Part shown: piece by piece, positions 1 through 8,001 of the stretch
Layout: every line of letters begins with the position of its first letter
Position numbering within the stretch: the first letter of the stretch is position 1
DNA from: Thalassovita gelatinovora
GTDB lineage: Bacteria > Pseudomonadota > Alphaproteobacteria > Rhodobacterales > Rhodobacteraceae
Assembly (NCBI RefSeq): GCF_001458355.1
Contig: NZ_CYSA01000025.1
Span: 218,579-282,578 of the forward strand
Length of the DNA stretch: 64,000 nucleotides
Direction of reading: 5' to 3'
The notes under the pieces: model-generated
The model's input: the letters and a program-made list of their open reading frames with translations, nothing else
Database searches by the model: none
Told to the model about the DNA's origin: nothing
Position numbers and translations under genes: made by a program

Positions 1-1
1 T

Positions 2-121
2 GGAACCGCTGCCGTCCTGCTGTCGGTCTACAACTCGGAAAAGGCGTTTGGAGCCACTTTCAAGGAAGCGATCACCGAAGCGACAGCCCTGCCCACCTTC
101 ATGGGCAGCCCGGAAAGCTGA
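2..121 (+). CDS. C-terminal end of an unknown protein, cut by the window edge
   Basis: An open frame enters from the left edge and stops at TGA 119-121, leaving 39 residues (GTAAVLLSVYNSEKAF..., ending MGSPES). I do not recognise the family. The frame lies 56 bp upstream of a helix-turn-helix gene and an integrase on the same strand, so it probably belongs to the same integrated element. The composition looks like ordinary coding sequence, but 39 residues are too few for a functional call, and a chance open frame cannot be excluded. Confidence 0.4.
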   Translation, partial: GTAAVLLSVYNSEKAFGATFKEAITEATALPTFMGSPES

Positions 122-177
122 TTTCTCTTTCTGGTCCGCCAAGCGCGGGCCAGCGATGGAAACCAGAGAGACAACCG

Positions 178-444
178 ATGACCAAGCACATGCCACAGAT
201 CGCTTTCGCGCCGCGCCTCATGCAGGCCGCCCAGGCCGCGCAGTATCTGGGCGTTTCGCAAAGCACCCTTCGGACCCTGCCGATTCCGCGCAAGGAACGG
301 GGCGGAAACCGACTCTATGACCGCTTCGACCTTGACGCCTACGCCGACGGCCTGCCCTATGAAGAGAAAGCGCCGGTAGCCGCAGACCACGGGACTGGCA
401 TCACCACGGCGAAGGCAAAACCGAAACAATGGGCAAGGCGGTAA
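178..444 (+). CDS. Small helix-turn-helix protein next to integrase (excisionase-like)
   Basis: This encodes 88 residues. Residues about 14-55 read as a winged helix-turn-helix of the MerR/excisionase type: MQAAQAAQYLGVSQSTL, then a basic turn and a YDRFDLDAYADGL segment, the usual place where these small proteins specify a row to a column of DNA contacts. Such proteins act as recombination directionality factors or as small repressors of integrative elements. It ends 4 bp before the integrase start, so the two are probably co-transcribed. A purine-rich GAGAG lies just upstream of ATG 178, and an in-frame ATG at 190 is an alternative start. The role as excisionase is inferred from size, fold and position. 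Confidence 0.72.
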   Translation: MTKHMPQIAFAPRLMQAAQAAQYLGVSQSTLRTLPIPRKERGGNRLYDRFDLDAYADGLPYEEKAPVAADHGTGITTAKAKPKQWARR

Positions 445-448
445 CACC

Positions 449-1528
449 ATGCGCGTGAAGATGGCCGGTCTGCTGAAGGAAAAGAACCGCAACGGATCAA
501 TCCGTTGGCGGGTGCGCGTCGAGGGTGACAAGACCCGCAAGATCACCATTCCGGTCGGCCCAGATCACTACGACTTCCTGAACCACTACCATGCCGCCCG
601 CGCCGGTGAAATCTGGACAACCACCGAAACGCCGAAGGTGGAACGATCCCTCGACTGGCTCTGCGACAGATACCTTGAATTCCTCGACCGCATGGTGACG
701 TCGCAGCAGATGTCCGACGCCACCCTGCGCCAGCGCCGCAGCGTCCTGACCCGTCTTTGTGACTACCGCGACACGGACGGTAATCGCTACGGCGATTTCG
801 ACATTGAAGCCCCGACCGGCGCATTCGTGGAAATCCGCGACGCTTGGGCCGATCGGCCCGGTGCCGCAGACAACCTGATCAAGACCATACGCGCGGTTTA
901 CGCCTGGTCGATGGAACGCGGCGAAATCAGCTACAACCCAGCCGTCGGAATCGGAATCATCAACCGCAAGCCCAAGGGCGGCGCAGTGCCGTGGTCGATC
1001 GATGACCTGAAGACCTTCCGGGAAAAGCACCCTAAAGGCACGACCGCACACTTATGGCTTACCATCCAAGCCTTCACGGCCTGCCGGATTGGCGATTCGA
1101 TCTGGCTTGGGCGCAGCAACGAAAAGATGGTGAACGGGCAGGTCTGGCTGGAATGGCAACCGCGCAAGAAGGGATCCGCCTTCGTGTCGATCCCAATGCT
1201 ACCGCCACTTTTCGAGGCGACCAGAGCCACCAACGTGATCGGCCCGGCCTACATCCTGTCGAAGAAAGGACGCCCCTTTGCCAGCGCAGAAAGCCTGCGC
1301 AACCAAGTGCGCAAATGGTGCGATCAAGCTGGACTGCCAGACAAGACTTCGCACGGGATCCGAAAGGCCATGGCAGAACTGATGGCTGAAAGCGGGGCCT
1401 CACAGCATCAGATAATGGCTGTGATGGCGCACACCGAGGCGCGGACTTCAGAGATTTACACCAAGGGCGTTGAACGTCGCGCCTTGGCCGCCGAAGGCGT
1501 CCAGGCGCTGAACCTTCTGAATTGGTAA
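449..1528 (+). CDS. Tyrosine-type site-specific integrase
   Basis: A 359-residue tyrosine recombinase of an integrative element or prophage. It has an N-terminal arm/SAM-like DNA-binding part (about residues 60-165) and a C-terminal catalytic domain. The visible catalytic residues are R213 (TACRIGD), H302 and R305 (SHGIRK), H328 (AHTEARTSE) and the nucleophile Y337 (EIYTKG), so the set is complete and the enzyme is probably active. ATG 449 follows the helix-turn-helix gene by 4 bp; ATG 461 is a possible alternative start. The gene ends at a perfect inverted repeat and is followed by chromosomal-looking genes, as expected if it lies at one end of an inserted element. No tRNA gene adjoins it here. 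Confidence 0.93.
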   Translation: MRVKMAGLLKEKNRNGSIRWRVRVEGDKTRKITIPVGPDHYDFLNHYHAARAGEIWTTTETPKVERSLDWLCDRYLEFLDRMVTSQQMSDATLRQRRSVLTRLCDYRDTDGNRYGDFDIEAPTGAFVEIRDAWADRPGAADNLIKTIRAVYAWSMERGEISYNPAVGIGIINRKPKGGAVPWSIDDLKTFREKHPKGTTAHLWLTIQAFTACRIGDSIWLGRSNEKMVNGQVWLEWQPRKKGSAFVSIPMLPPLFEATRATNVIGPAYILSKKGRPFASAESLRNQVRKWCDQAGLPDKTSHGIRKAMAELMAESGASQHQIMAVMAHTEARTSEIYTKGVERRALAAEGVQALNLLNW

Positions 1529-1560
1529 AGTGTACCGCACCACTAAATTGAGGTACACTT
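1528..1560. repeat. Perfect 9-bp inverted repeat at integrase 3' end (possible att core or terminator)
   Basis: AAGTGTACC (1528-1536) and GGTACACTT (1552-1560) are exact reverse complements separated by 15 bases. The left arm begins at the last base of the integrase stop codon. There is no T-run, so a classic terminator is unlikely. The position at the probable end of the element makes a recombinase-binding site reasonable. Confidence 0.5.
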
Positions 1561-1717
1561 CTGTCAATAAAGCAAGGCTGAAACGCACCCCATAAGATGC
1601 CAGGGTCGCCCACCACTTCCTCTTTAAAAATATGGACGTTCTCAGTTAGCCACGACTGGTGGCCTCGGGTCAGCGCCCGTTCCCCGAGCCGGCCTCGCTC
1701 AACCGCGCCTTCAATGT

Positions 1718-2188
1718 TTAATTCATCCGCTTGTAGCCAGGCTCGATTGCATCCAATTCGGCGTAGGACACGAAAAGACCAGAAAACACCTCTGTGTGAT
1801 GCAAACGGGTGCAACCGGGGTTGATCGGTTCCAGATCAAACCGATGTTCGCCCCTGAATAGTCCTGCCGGTCCTCCGTCCCAGACTAGGCTGCGGTGTTC
1901 TTCGACTTCCAACACGCGGGGACGTATGGTCAGCGACTTTCCATTGGGTTTGACAATATCAACCGTCAGTTTCCGGCCCCGTTGTAACACCCTGTCGACA
2001 CGCACGTGATAGGGATTCCACTGCGGATACGATTCAATATCCGCCAGCACCAGCCAAACCGCATCAATCGATGCGGGCAAATCAATTGCGGTATTGATTT
2101 CGATCCGGGTGGCTTTTTTGACCGTATCGGCCCGGACTCCCGCGACCCCAACTATAATAACCGTAGAAAGAATTGCCATTTTCAACAT
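1718..2188 (-). CDS. Secreted SRPBCC/polyketide-cyclase-like protein, probably shortened by a nonsense change
   Basis: This encodes 156 residues. It starts with a short signal-like hydrophobic stretch (MLKMAILSTVIIVGVAG) followed by an SRPBCC fold: a DLPASIDAVWLVLADIESYPQWNPY segment typical of the START-like superfamily, then VEEHRSLVWDGG and the HHTEVFSG strand. These proteins bind hydrophobic ligands, and the substrate here is unknown. ATG 2188 was chosen over an upstream in-frame start because AGGAGAT lies 5 bases before it. After the TAA at 1718-1720 the same frame continues TLKARLSEAG... to a TGA at 1670. That resembles the usual family ending (MNxxLKAR), so the stop may be a recent GAA-to-TAA change. 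Confidence 0.75.
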   Translation of the reverse strand: MLKMAILSTVIIVGVAGVRADTVKKATRIEINTAIDLPASIDAVWLVLADIESYPQWNPYHVRVDRVLQRGRKLTVDIVKPNGKSLTIRPRVLEVEEHRSLVWDGGPAGLFRGEHRFDLEPINPGCTRLHHTEVFSGLFVSYAELDAIEPGYKRMN

Positions 2189-2332
2189 GTCTATCTCCTG
2201 TGTTTGACAACAGCAGAGTGACCTATTTAGCAATCACTTTATTGAAATTTCGCGCCAGATTACGCTGCATTCGGCGCCTAATCGCGGGCCCCGTAAAAGA
2301 GAGCCATAATCCACTAAAGAACTGATTCAGCT

Positions 2333-2872
2333 TTATGAAATATCGCTGGAAATGCCACGAAACACCCGCGGGGTCATGTTCGTCACGCGCAGGAAATCAC
2401 GCTGGAAATGCGCCTGGTCGGCATATCCGCAGCAATAGCCGATTTCGGCCAACGGTGCGCTGCTGCGGGTCAACAGATCGGTCGCCGCCCGCATCCGCGC
2501 CCGCCGCAGGATCGAAGAAAAGCTGCGCCCTTCCCCGCTCAAACGACGCTGCAACGATCGTTCCGAAAAGGCCAAATCGCGCGCCGCATCGCACAGTTTC
2601 CAGCTACGTCCGATATCACTGGCAAGAAGATCGGTCAGCCTGTCGTTGACAGGAACATCGGCAGGGCTAGCCATTTCACAGAATCCCTGCCCTGCCCGAT
2701 CCGCGCACCAAGTAATCACAAAGGTTTCCAGTCTTTCGACTGGCGGCAGTGAAACGCATTGCAGGGTCTTTGGATCAAACGCGCGCGCACCGATCCACAA
2801 CCGCACCCCTTTGACGCCGATTGCCTGCAACAACCCCAATAGCAGCCCCGCGATCAGACAATTTTCCCCCAA
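2333..2872 (-). CDS. AraC-family regulator, N-terminal domain mostly missing
   Basis: The C-terminal ~100 residues form a complete AraC/XylS double helix-turn-helix domain (RDLAFSERSLQRRLSGEG, then APLAEIGYCCGYADQAHFQRDF and TPRVFRG). The preceding ~80 residues resemble only the end of an effector domain. Full-length members are usually 250-340 residues, whereas this frame gives 179 from a TTG at 2872. An in-frame TAG lies 14 codons further upstream, with no other good start between, and the next gene ends only 63 bp away, so there is no room for the missing part. It is either a degraded gene or a stand-alone DNA-binding protein. I favour degradation. Confidence 0.6.
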   Translation of the reverse strand: MGENCLIAGLLLGLLQAIGVKGVRLWIGARAFDPKTLQCVSLPPVERLETFVITWCADRAGQGFCEMASPADVPVNDRLTDLLASDIGRSWKLCDAARDLAFSERSLQRRLSGEGRSFSSILRRARMRAATDLLTRSSAPLAEIGYCCGYADQAHFQRDFLRVTNMTPRVFRGISSDIS

Positions 2873-2935
2873 GGTCGCCGCTGAATCGTCTTTTACCCGA
2901 ATTGGTGGCGGCTATTTTGGCAAAAAGCTGATGCC

Positions 2936-3490
2936 CTATGGCATCAGCACCGACTTGCGGTCAAATGTGGCCGAATCGGTTGTCATGTCATCATAAAAAA
3001 TTTCGACATAGACCTGCTGCACCGATTTGGGCGGCAATCCCATGATCGGCATCCCTTCTTCCGCAACCAAGGCATTGGGGGATGCGGTATCGTCATGACA
3101 AGGTGGCAGATCATATAGCTGCAACGGGCCGCCATTGATCGAATAGCGGATCGCATTCAATCCACAACGCCAGCTAAGCAATTGGGTAAAATAGACAATG
3201 TCATGCCCGTCATATTCGCGCACCGCGATCCAACTGGCTTTTGTCATGCCAAGGATCGGGCGGACTTCTTGCGCAGTGGTGAATTTAGCGCTGGGCGCTT
3301 CGACTGGCTGTGGTTGAACCTGAATTTGGGCCTGGGTCTGAACTTGCGCCTGAGCCTGAGGCGCAGTTTCGACGCCAATGCTTTCGGTCGTCTGTGTGGT
3401 CTGGATTACGGCCTGACCGGTGGACTTCGTGCCGTCTTCGCCGCCGCCCTGAGCTGCCATCGCAATCATCATCAAGAAAAACTTCAGCAT
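2936..3490 (-). CDS. Secreted Gln-rich hypothetical protein
   Basis: This encodes 184 residues with a short N-terminal hydrophobic segment (MLKFFLMMIAMAAQ) that looks like a signal peptide. A low-complexity Q/A/V stretch follows at about residues 40-62 (alternating QAQ/QVQ), then a globular part with YFTQLLSWRCGLNAIRY and DLPPCHDD, whose two cysteines could pair. I have seen similar short Rhodobacteraceae proteins, but I know no function. ATG 3490 is preceded by AGGAGA. It is divergent from the glycosyltransferase-like gene. Confidence 0.75.
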   Translation of the reverse strand: MLKFFLMMIAMAAQGGGEDGTKSTGQAVIQTTQTTESIGVETAPQAQAQVQTQAQIQVQPQPVEAPSAKFTTAQEVRPILGMTKASWIAVREYDGHDIVYFTQLLSWRCGLNAIRYSINGGPLQLYDLPPCHDDTASPNALVAEEGMPIMGLPPKSVQQVYVEIFYDDMTTDSATFDRKSVLMP

Positions 3491-3584
3491 TAATCGTCTC
3501 CTGTTGCAAAATACGCAGCGGCCCCTTCTTTCGCGGCTGCCTTGCCCCTATAGTGATACAAAACGAGGTCAGGGCAGCCCGAGT

Positions 3585-4589
3585 ATGACCAAAGCGGAAC
3601 CAAAAATCCAACCTTTCAACATCGTCATCATTGGCCAGTCAAACCGGCTGCAATACGAGGCGCTGTTGTTTGCCGCCTCGTTCGTTGCGACAAATCCGGA
3701 TTTTCTCGGCCGTTTCTTTGTCGCCATGCCGCAACCGGGCCCATTGTGGCCGGACGATCCAAGCATCAAAAGCGCCTATGTGATTGAACTTATTAAGGAA
3801 TTCGGGGCGGAAATTTTACCCTTCGAAAGTCGGCATTTCGGCCAATCCTACCCCTACGGCAACAAGATTGAAGCGCTGGCGGCGCTGCCCGAAGGCGAAC
3901 CCTTTGTCTTTTTCGACACCGATACGCTGATCCTCGACGACCTGACCGAAGTGCCGTTTGATTTCGACCGGCCCGCGGCTTCGATGCGGGTCGAAGGCAC
4001 CTGGCCGAAACTGGAACTCTACGGTCCGGGCTATTCCGAGATATGGAAATCACTTTATGACCGCTTCGGACTGGATTTCGAAAGCTCGCTCGATCTTTCC
4101 CAGCCAGATGAATATTGGCGCAGGTATCTCTATTTTAACGCCGGGTTCTTTTATTACAAATGTCCCAAGATTTTTGGTGACCTGTTTGCCGAATACGCGA
4201 TGTCGATCAAAACGGATCCGCCTGAACCGCTGATCTGTCAGTCGCTAAATCCCTGGCTCGATCAGGTGGCACTGCCTTTGGTCATCCATAAACTTGGCGG
4301 CGGTCGTGATGCCCTGCCAGACGGGTATCTGGACGGGAATTACAGTTGCCATTACCGTTTATTGCCAATGCTTTACGCACGCGAAAGCGACAAGGCGGTT
4401 ACATTACTAGAAGATATTTCCGCGCCCAACCGGATCAAAAAAGTGCTCAAGCAATATGAGCCGATCAAACGCTTCGTGTATCAGGGCAAGGGCGAAAGGG
4501 CGCGCAACATGTTCGACCGCGAAGACCTGCCGCGCCGGGAACAGATGATCCGGCAACGGCTGAAGAAAAACGGGCTTTGGCTGCGCTGA
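3585..4589 (+). CDS. Glycosyltransferase-like hypothetical protein
   Basis: This encodes 334 residues, with no signal peptide or membrane segment. A nucleotide-sugar-type fold is suggested by the N-terminal FNIVIIGQSNRLQYEA and by an aspartate motif near residue 115 (FVFFDTDTLILDD), equivalent in position to the DxD metal site of GT-A enzymes. Later conserved-looking parts are YFNAGFFYYKCP and LNPWLDQVALPL. The donor, the acceptor and even enzymatic activity are inferred. ATG 3585 was chosen because the frame upstream lacks any coding look and the protein then begins MTKAEPK. Confidence 0.68.
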   Translation: MTKAEPKIQPFNIVIIGQSNRLQYEALLFAASFVATNPDFLGRFFVAMPQPGPLWPDDPSIKSAYVIELIKEFGAEILPFESRHFGQSYPYGNKIEALAALPEGEPFVFFDTDTLILDDLTEVPFDFDRPAASMRVEGTWPKLELYGPGYSEIWKSLYDRFGLDFESSLDLSQPDEYWRRYLYFNAGFFYYKCPKIFGDLFAEYAMSIKTDPPEPLICQSLNPWLDQVALPLVIHKLGGGRDALPDGYLDGNYSCHYRLLPMLYARESDKAVTLLEDISAPNRIKKVLKQYEPIKRFVYQGKGERARNMFDREDLPRREQMIRQRLKKNGLWLR

Positions 4590-4606
4590 GACAACCCGTG
4601 TCGGTG

Positions 4607-5224
4607 TCAAATTGCAGAACGGAACGCCGTCGGATGCAACACCGGTCGGTAGCCCGCTGCCAAAGTCCGCACGATTGTGGCCGGTGTCAGGACGGTTACG
4701 ATCCCGCTTGGTCGAATGCGCTTCGCCCCATAACCACTCGTGCTAAATGAAATAATTACATCCCCCAACACCAATGCCGGTTCCGGTGCCAGAACAAAGC
4801 AACCATCGGGCAGCGTTTCGGCGCGAGCCTTGAAGCGGGTTTGTTTTCGGTTACGGCAGACGCGGGCAGGATGCAGCGCGATGTCGATATCGGCAAGCCG
4901 TGCGACCGGGCCCTGCGCCGCCTCCCAGGCGCTGCGAAATCGCAGCGCATCGGCGCGGCGGCATTCGTGGCAGGGCCGGTGCCCGGCGGCCAATGCCACC
5001 GCTTCATCAAGGAAGAAAAGCGCCGTCCAACCGCGTTCGGGCATTGGCCCGTGATAGCGATCCTTGAACCGCAAGGCGCAGCAAAGCCAGTGTTTGTGCC
5101 GCCAGCGCGGCCGCCCAAGCGACCCATCGGGCCGATGCAAAATTCCGCGATTGCCGGTGAACAAGCCGCGCGCCGGATCGGCCACGATTTCCCCCGTCGG
5201 CAAAACGCGGTTTTGCAGTGTCAC
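4607..5224 (-). CDS. Hypothetical protein with an Ada-like Cys knuckle
   Basis: This encodes 205 residues from GTG 5224, which overlaps the prfC stop by 4 bp (GTGA), so translation is coupled to release factor 3. Residues about 70-95 (ALFFLDEAVALAAGHRPCHECRRAD) closely follow the second half of the zinc-binding Ada fold, where a FF...AxxxGxRPCxxCrPD segment carries the last two Cys ligands. An upstream HWLCCAL could supply the other two. The rest is unrecognised, and no methyltransferase domain is present. The zinc-binding role is inferred. Confidence 0.72.
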   Translation of the reverse strand: MTLQNRVLPTGEIVADPARGLFTGNRGILHRPDGSLGRPRWRHKHWLCCALRFKDRYHGPMPERGWTALFFLDEAVALAAGHRPCHECRRADALRFRSAWEAAQGPVARLADIDIALHPARVCRNRKQTRFKARAETLPDGCFVLAPEPALVLGDVIISFSTSGYGAKRIRPSGIVTVLTPATIVRTLAAGYRPVLHPTAFRSAI

Positions 5225-6828
5225 ACCATCATTTCTTTCGTAGCAGACAAGGTTATATCCGGATAATCGCGTTCAACCCGGTCGATATCCCATTGTAAAC
5301 GCGTCAGATAAACGATGTCGCCATCATGATCACGAGCGATATGCTGCTTGTTGGCTTCGACGAACTTATCGACCGGCAACTTGTCACCATGCACCCATCT
5401 GGCCGAGGTGAATTGCGATTGTTCGAACCGCACCGGCAGACCGTATTCCAGTTCGATCCGGCTGGCCAGAACTTCGAATTGCAGCGCCCCGACGACGCCG
5501 ACAATGAAGCCCGATCCGAAATTCGGTTTGAACACCTTGGCCGCCCCTTCTTCGGCGAATTGCATCAGCGCCTTTTCCAGATGCTTGGCCTTCATCGGAT
5601 CGCCGGCGCGGCAGTTTTGCAGCAGTTCCGGTGCGAAGCTGGGGATGCCAGTGACGCGGATCGCTTCGCCTTCGGTCAAGGTGTCACCGATGCGCAGCTG
5701 GCCGTGGTTGGGGATGCCGATGATATCGCCGGCCCAGGCTTCTTCGGCCAGTTCACGGTCTGAGGCGAGGAACAGTACCGGGTTGGTGACGGCCATCGGT
5801 TTCTTGGTCCGCACATGGGTCAGTTTCATGCCGCGCTTGAAATGACCCGACGCCATGCGGATAAAGGCAACGCGGTCGCGGTGCTTTGGGTCCATGTTGG
5901 CCTGCACCTTGAAGACAAAGCCGGAAACCTTTGTTTCTTCTGGGGAAATCTGTCTTGGCTCTGCCTTCTGAATTTGCGGTTCGGGGCCGTAATCGCCGAT
6001 CCCGTCCATCAGTTCCTTGACCCCGAACGAATTGATCGCAGACCCGAACCAGATCGGTGTCATATGACCTTCGAGCACCGCTTGCGGGTCGAGTTTCGGC
6101 AGCAGTTCCTTTGCCATCTCGACCTCTTCACGCAGCTTTTCGATCAGGTCGGCGGGCACGTTTTCGGCCAGTTTAGGATCATCCAAACCTTTGATTTCAA
6201 TGGTTTCCGCCACCTTGTTGCGGTCAGCGCGGTCCATCAGTTCCAGCCGGTCGTTCAACATGTCATAGCAGCCGATGAAATCGCGGCCTTGACCGATCGG
6301 CCACGACGCCGGGGTCACGTCGATCGCCAGATTTTCCTGTATTTCATCAATGATATCAAAGGTGTCCCGGCTTTCCCGATCCATCTTGTTACAAAAGGTC
6401 AGGATCGGCAGGTCACGCAGCCGACAGACTTCGAACAATTTCTGGGTCTGGCTTTCTACGCCCTTTGCACCGTCGATCACCATCACCGCCGCATCCACCG
6501 CCGTCAGGGTGCGATAGGTGTCTTCGGAAAAGTCAGAGTGCCCGGGAGTATCCACAAGATTAAATCGGAAGCCATTGTAATCAAACGACATTGCAGAGGC
6601 GGACACGGAAATACCCCGGTCCTTTTCCATCTGCATGAAGTCCGACCTTGTGCGCCGGGCTTCGCCCTTGGCGCGGACCTGACCGGCCATCTGGATCGCA
6701 CCGCCATAGAGCAAGAACTTTTCCGTCAGCGTGGTTTTGCCGGCGTCGGGATGCGAAATGATCGCAAAAGTCCGGCGGCGGGCAATTTCGGGCGGCAGTT
6801 CGGGGCGATTTGAGGCGGTGTCTAACAT
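5221..6828 (-). CDS. prfC: Peptide chain release factor 3
   Basis: A 535-residue translational GTPase that removes RF1/RF2 from the ribosome after peptide release. The G-domain motifs are clear: P-loop SHPDAGKTT (residues 25-33), DTPGHSDF, and NKMDRE for guanine recognition, followed by domains II and III. Its length matches bacterial RF3 (about 530). ATG 6828 gives MLDTASNRPELPPEIARRRT, the usual short N-terminus; the upstream in-frame start at 6864 adds nothing conserved. The downstream 205-residue gene overlaps its stop codon. Confidence 0.96.
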   Translation of the reverse strand: MLDTASNRPELPPEIARRRTFAIISHPDAGKTTLTEKFLLYGGAIQMAGQVRAKGEARRTRSDFMQMEKDRGISVSASAMSFDYNGFRFNLVDTPGHSDFSEDTYRTLTAVDAAVMVIDGAKGVESQTQKLFEVCRLRDLPILTFCNKMDRESRDTFDIIDEIQENLAIDVTPASWPIGQGRDFIGCYDMLNDRLELMDRADRNKVAETIEIKGLDDPKLAENVPADLIEKLREEVEMAKELLPKLDPQAVLEGHMTPIWFGSAINSFGVKELMDGIGDYGPEPQIQKAEPRQISPEETKVSGFVFKVQANMDPKHRDRVAFIRMASGHFKRGMKLTHVRTKKPMAVTNPVLFLASDRELAEEAWAGDIIGIPNHGQLRIGDTLTEGEAIRVTGIPSFAPELLQNCRAGDPMKAKHLEKALMQFAEEGAAKVFKPNFGSGFIVGVVGALQFEVLASRIELEYGLPVRFEQSQFTSARWVHGDKLPVDKFVEANKQHIARDHDGDIVYLTRLQWDIDRVERDYPDITLSATKEMMV

Positions 6829-6994
6829 GATCGGGCATATATTGATGCGCGCATCACTTGGCAAGCTTGGCGCGGGGCCCGACGCTGCAAAGCTTTGAGG
6901 ATATTTGTGGCATTTGTAGCGCGAAACGGTACAGATCGCCCGCCCGCCGCGTTTTCACCTGTGCGGCGGGGGGGGAGGCACTGAGCAGAGGCGC

Positions 6995-7834
6995 CTAGGT
7001 GCCCTGTTGCCGGACAATCAGAACATCGCAGGGCGGGTTGCGCATCATGTCGCTTGCCACGCTGCCGAGAAAGGCGCGGTGTTGACCGACGCGGCCATGT
7101 GCCCCGACGACGATGAGATGGGCATCTTCACGCCGCGCCACGTCGGCCAAGGCGCTGGCTGCGCCGCCTTCGATGATCACGGTGTCGGCGAGCGTATCGG
7201 GCAAATCCGTGCTGTCGCGCCATTGCCTGTCGTTCTGGATCGGTTCCTTGCTGAAACTGCGCAGCAATTCATCGGCATTGCCCGATTGCGCGAGCATGCC
7301 GCGATAGGGCACTTGAATCGTGTGGACCGGCAGGATGCGTGCGCCGGGTGCAAGCTGTGCCGCCAAACCGGCACCGGCCGTTGCGTTCGGCGAAAAATCC
7401 GCGCCAAGCACGATGGTTTCATAGGGACGTTCATCACGATCCGCGGCCATCAGCACCGGCACTTTGGCCAAGCGGGTAATCCGTTGCGCCGTGGTTTCGC
7501 GCACGAGATCGAAAAAGCTTCGATCCCGATGCGGCCCCATGACCAGAAGGTCGGCCCCTTCCCGTTCGACACTGGCAACGATATCGCCGGTGGGATCACC
7601 GCGTTCGACCCGGATTTCGTATTTCACGCCGTCCCCAAGGGTCTGCGCGAAAGCGCCAAGCGATTTCTGTGCGTTTTGGGTGATGTCGGCGATGATCGGC
7701 AACGGCAGGGCGTCATCTACGATGCTGAGCACGATCAGCCGGGCCTTGAGCGCCCGCGCAACGGCAAAGCCGCGGCGTACCGCCAAGTCCCCACGATGTG
7801 AAAGATCGGTTGCCGCGATAATGGTATTGATCAT
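6995..7834 (-). CDS. Tandem universal stress protein (UspA family)
   Basis: This encodes 279 residues with two Usp domains (about 1-140 and 145-278). Usp proteins are cytoplasmic nucleotide-binding stress proteins. The second domain carries an intact ATP-binding motif, GAHG followed nine residues later by GS. The equivalent place in the first domain (GPHRDRSFF...) lacks the second glycine, so only one half may bind ATP. The gene is monocistronic and an AT-rich palindrome lies 26-44 bp upstream of its start. Confidence 0.9.
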   Translation of the reverse strand: MINTIIAATDLSHRGDLAVRRGFAVARALKARLIVLSIVDDALPLPIIADITQNAQKSLGAFAQTLGDGVKYEIRVERGDPTGDIVASVEREGADLLVMGPHRDRSFFDLVRETTAQRITRLAKVPVLMAADRDERPYETIVLGADFSPNATAGAGLAAQLAPGARILPVHTIQVPYRGMLAQSGNADELLRSFSKEPIQNDRQWRDSTDLPDTLADTVIIEGGAASALADVARREDAHLIVVGAHGRVGQHRAFLGSVASDMMRNPPCDVLIVRQQGT

Positions 7835-7859
7835 ACTTCCCCCCGTAATTCGTCAAATC

Positions 7860-7878
7860 AACAAATTTTCAATTTGTT
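7860..7878. promoter_or_regulatory. 8-bp-arm palindrome upstream of the usp gene
   Basis: AACAAATT (7860-7867) and AATTTGTT (7871-7878) are perfect inverted arms with a 3-base centre, in an AT-rich patch just upstream of the UspA start at 7834. Symmetry and position suggest an operator. The binding protein is unknown. Confidence 0.4.
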
Positions 7879-8001
7879 AGATATGTTTGATTTCGGGGAT
7901 ATCAAGCCAGCTTTCGCATCGCCGGGCGCGCCTTTCGACCCGCGAAGGGGCGACGCAATCCACACGCCGATCAAGCGCAAAGCGCCTTTGTCGGCCCGTT
8001 A

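Noticed and set aside
1529-1717. tRNA gene as the integration target
   Set aside because: No cloverleaf or T-loop sequence is visible next to the integrase.
6943-6970. CCCGCCGC/GCGGCGGG as terminator after the UspA gene
   Set aside because: The loop is 12 bases and no T-run follows, so the pairing is probably a by-product of GC-rich sequence.
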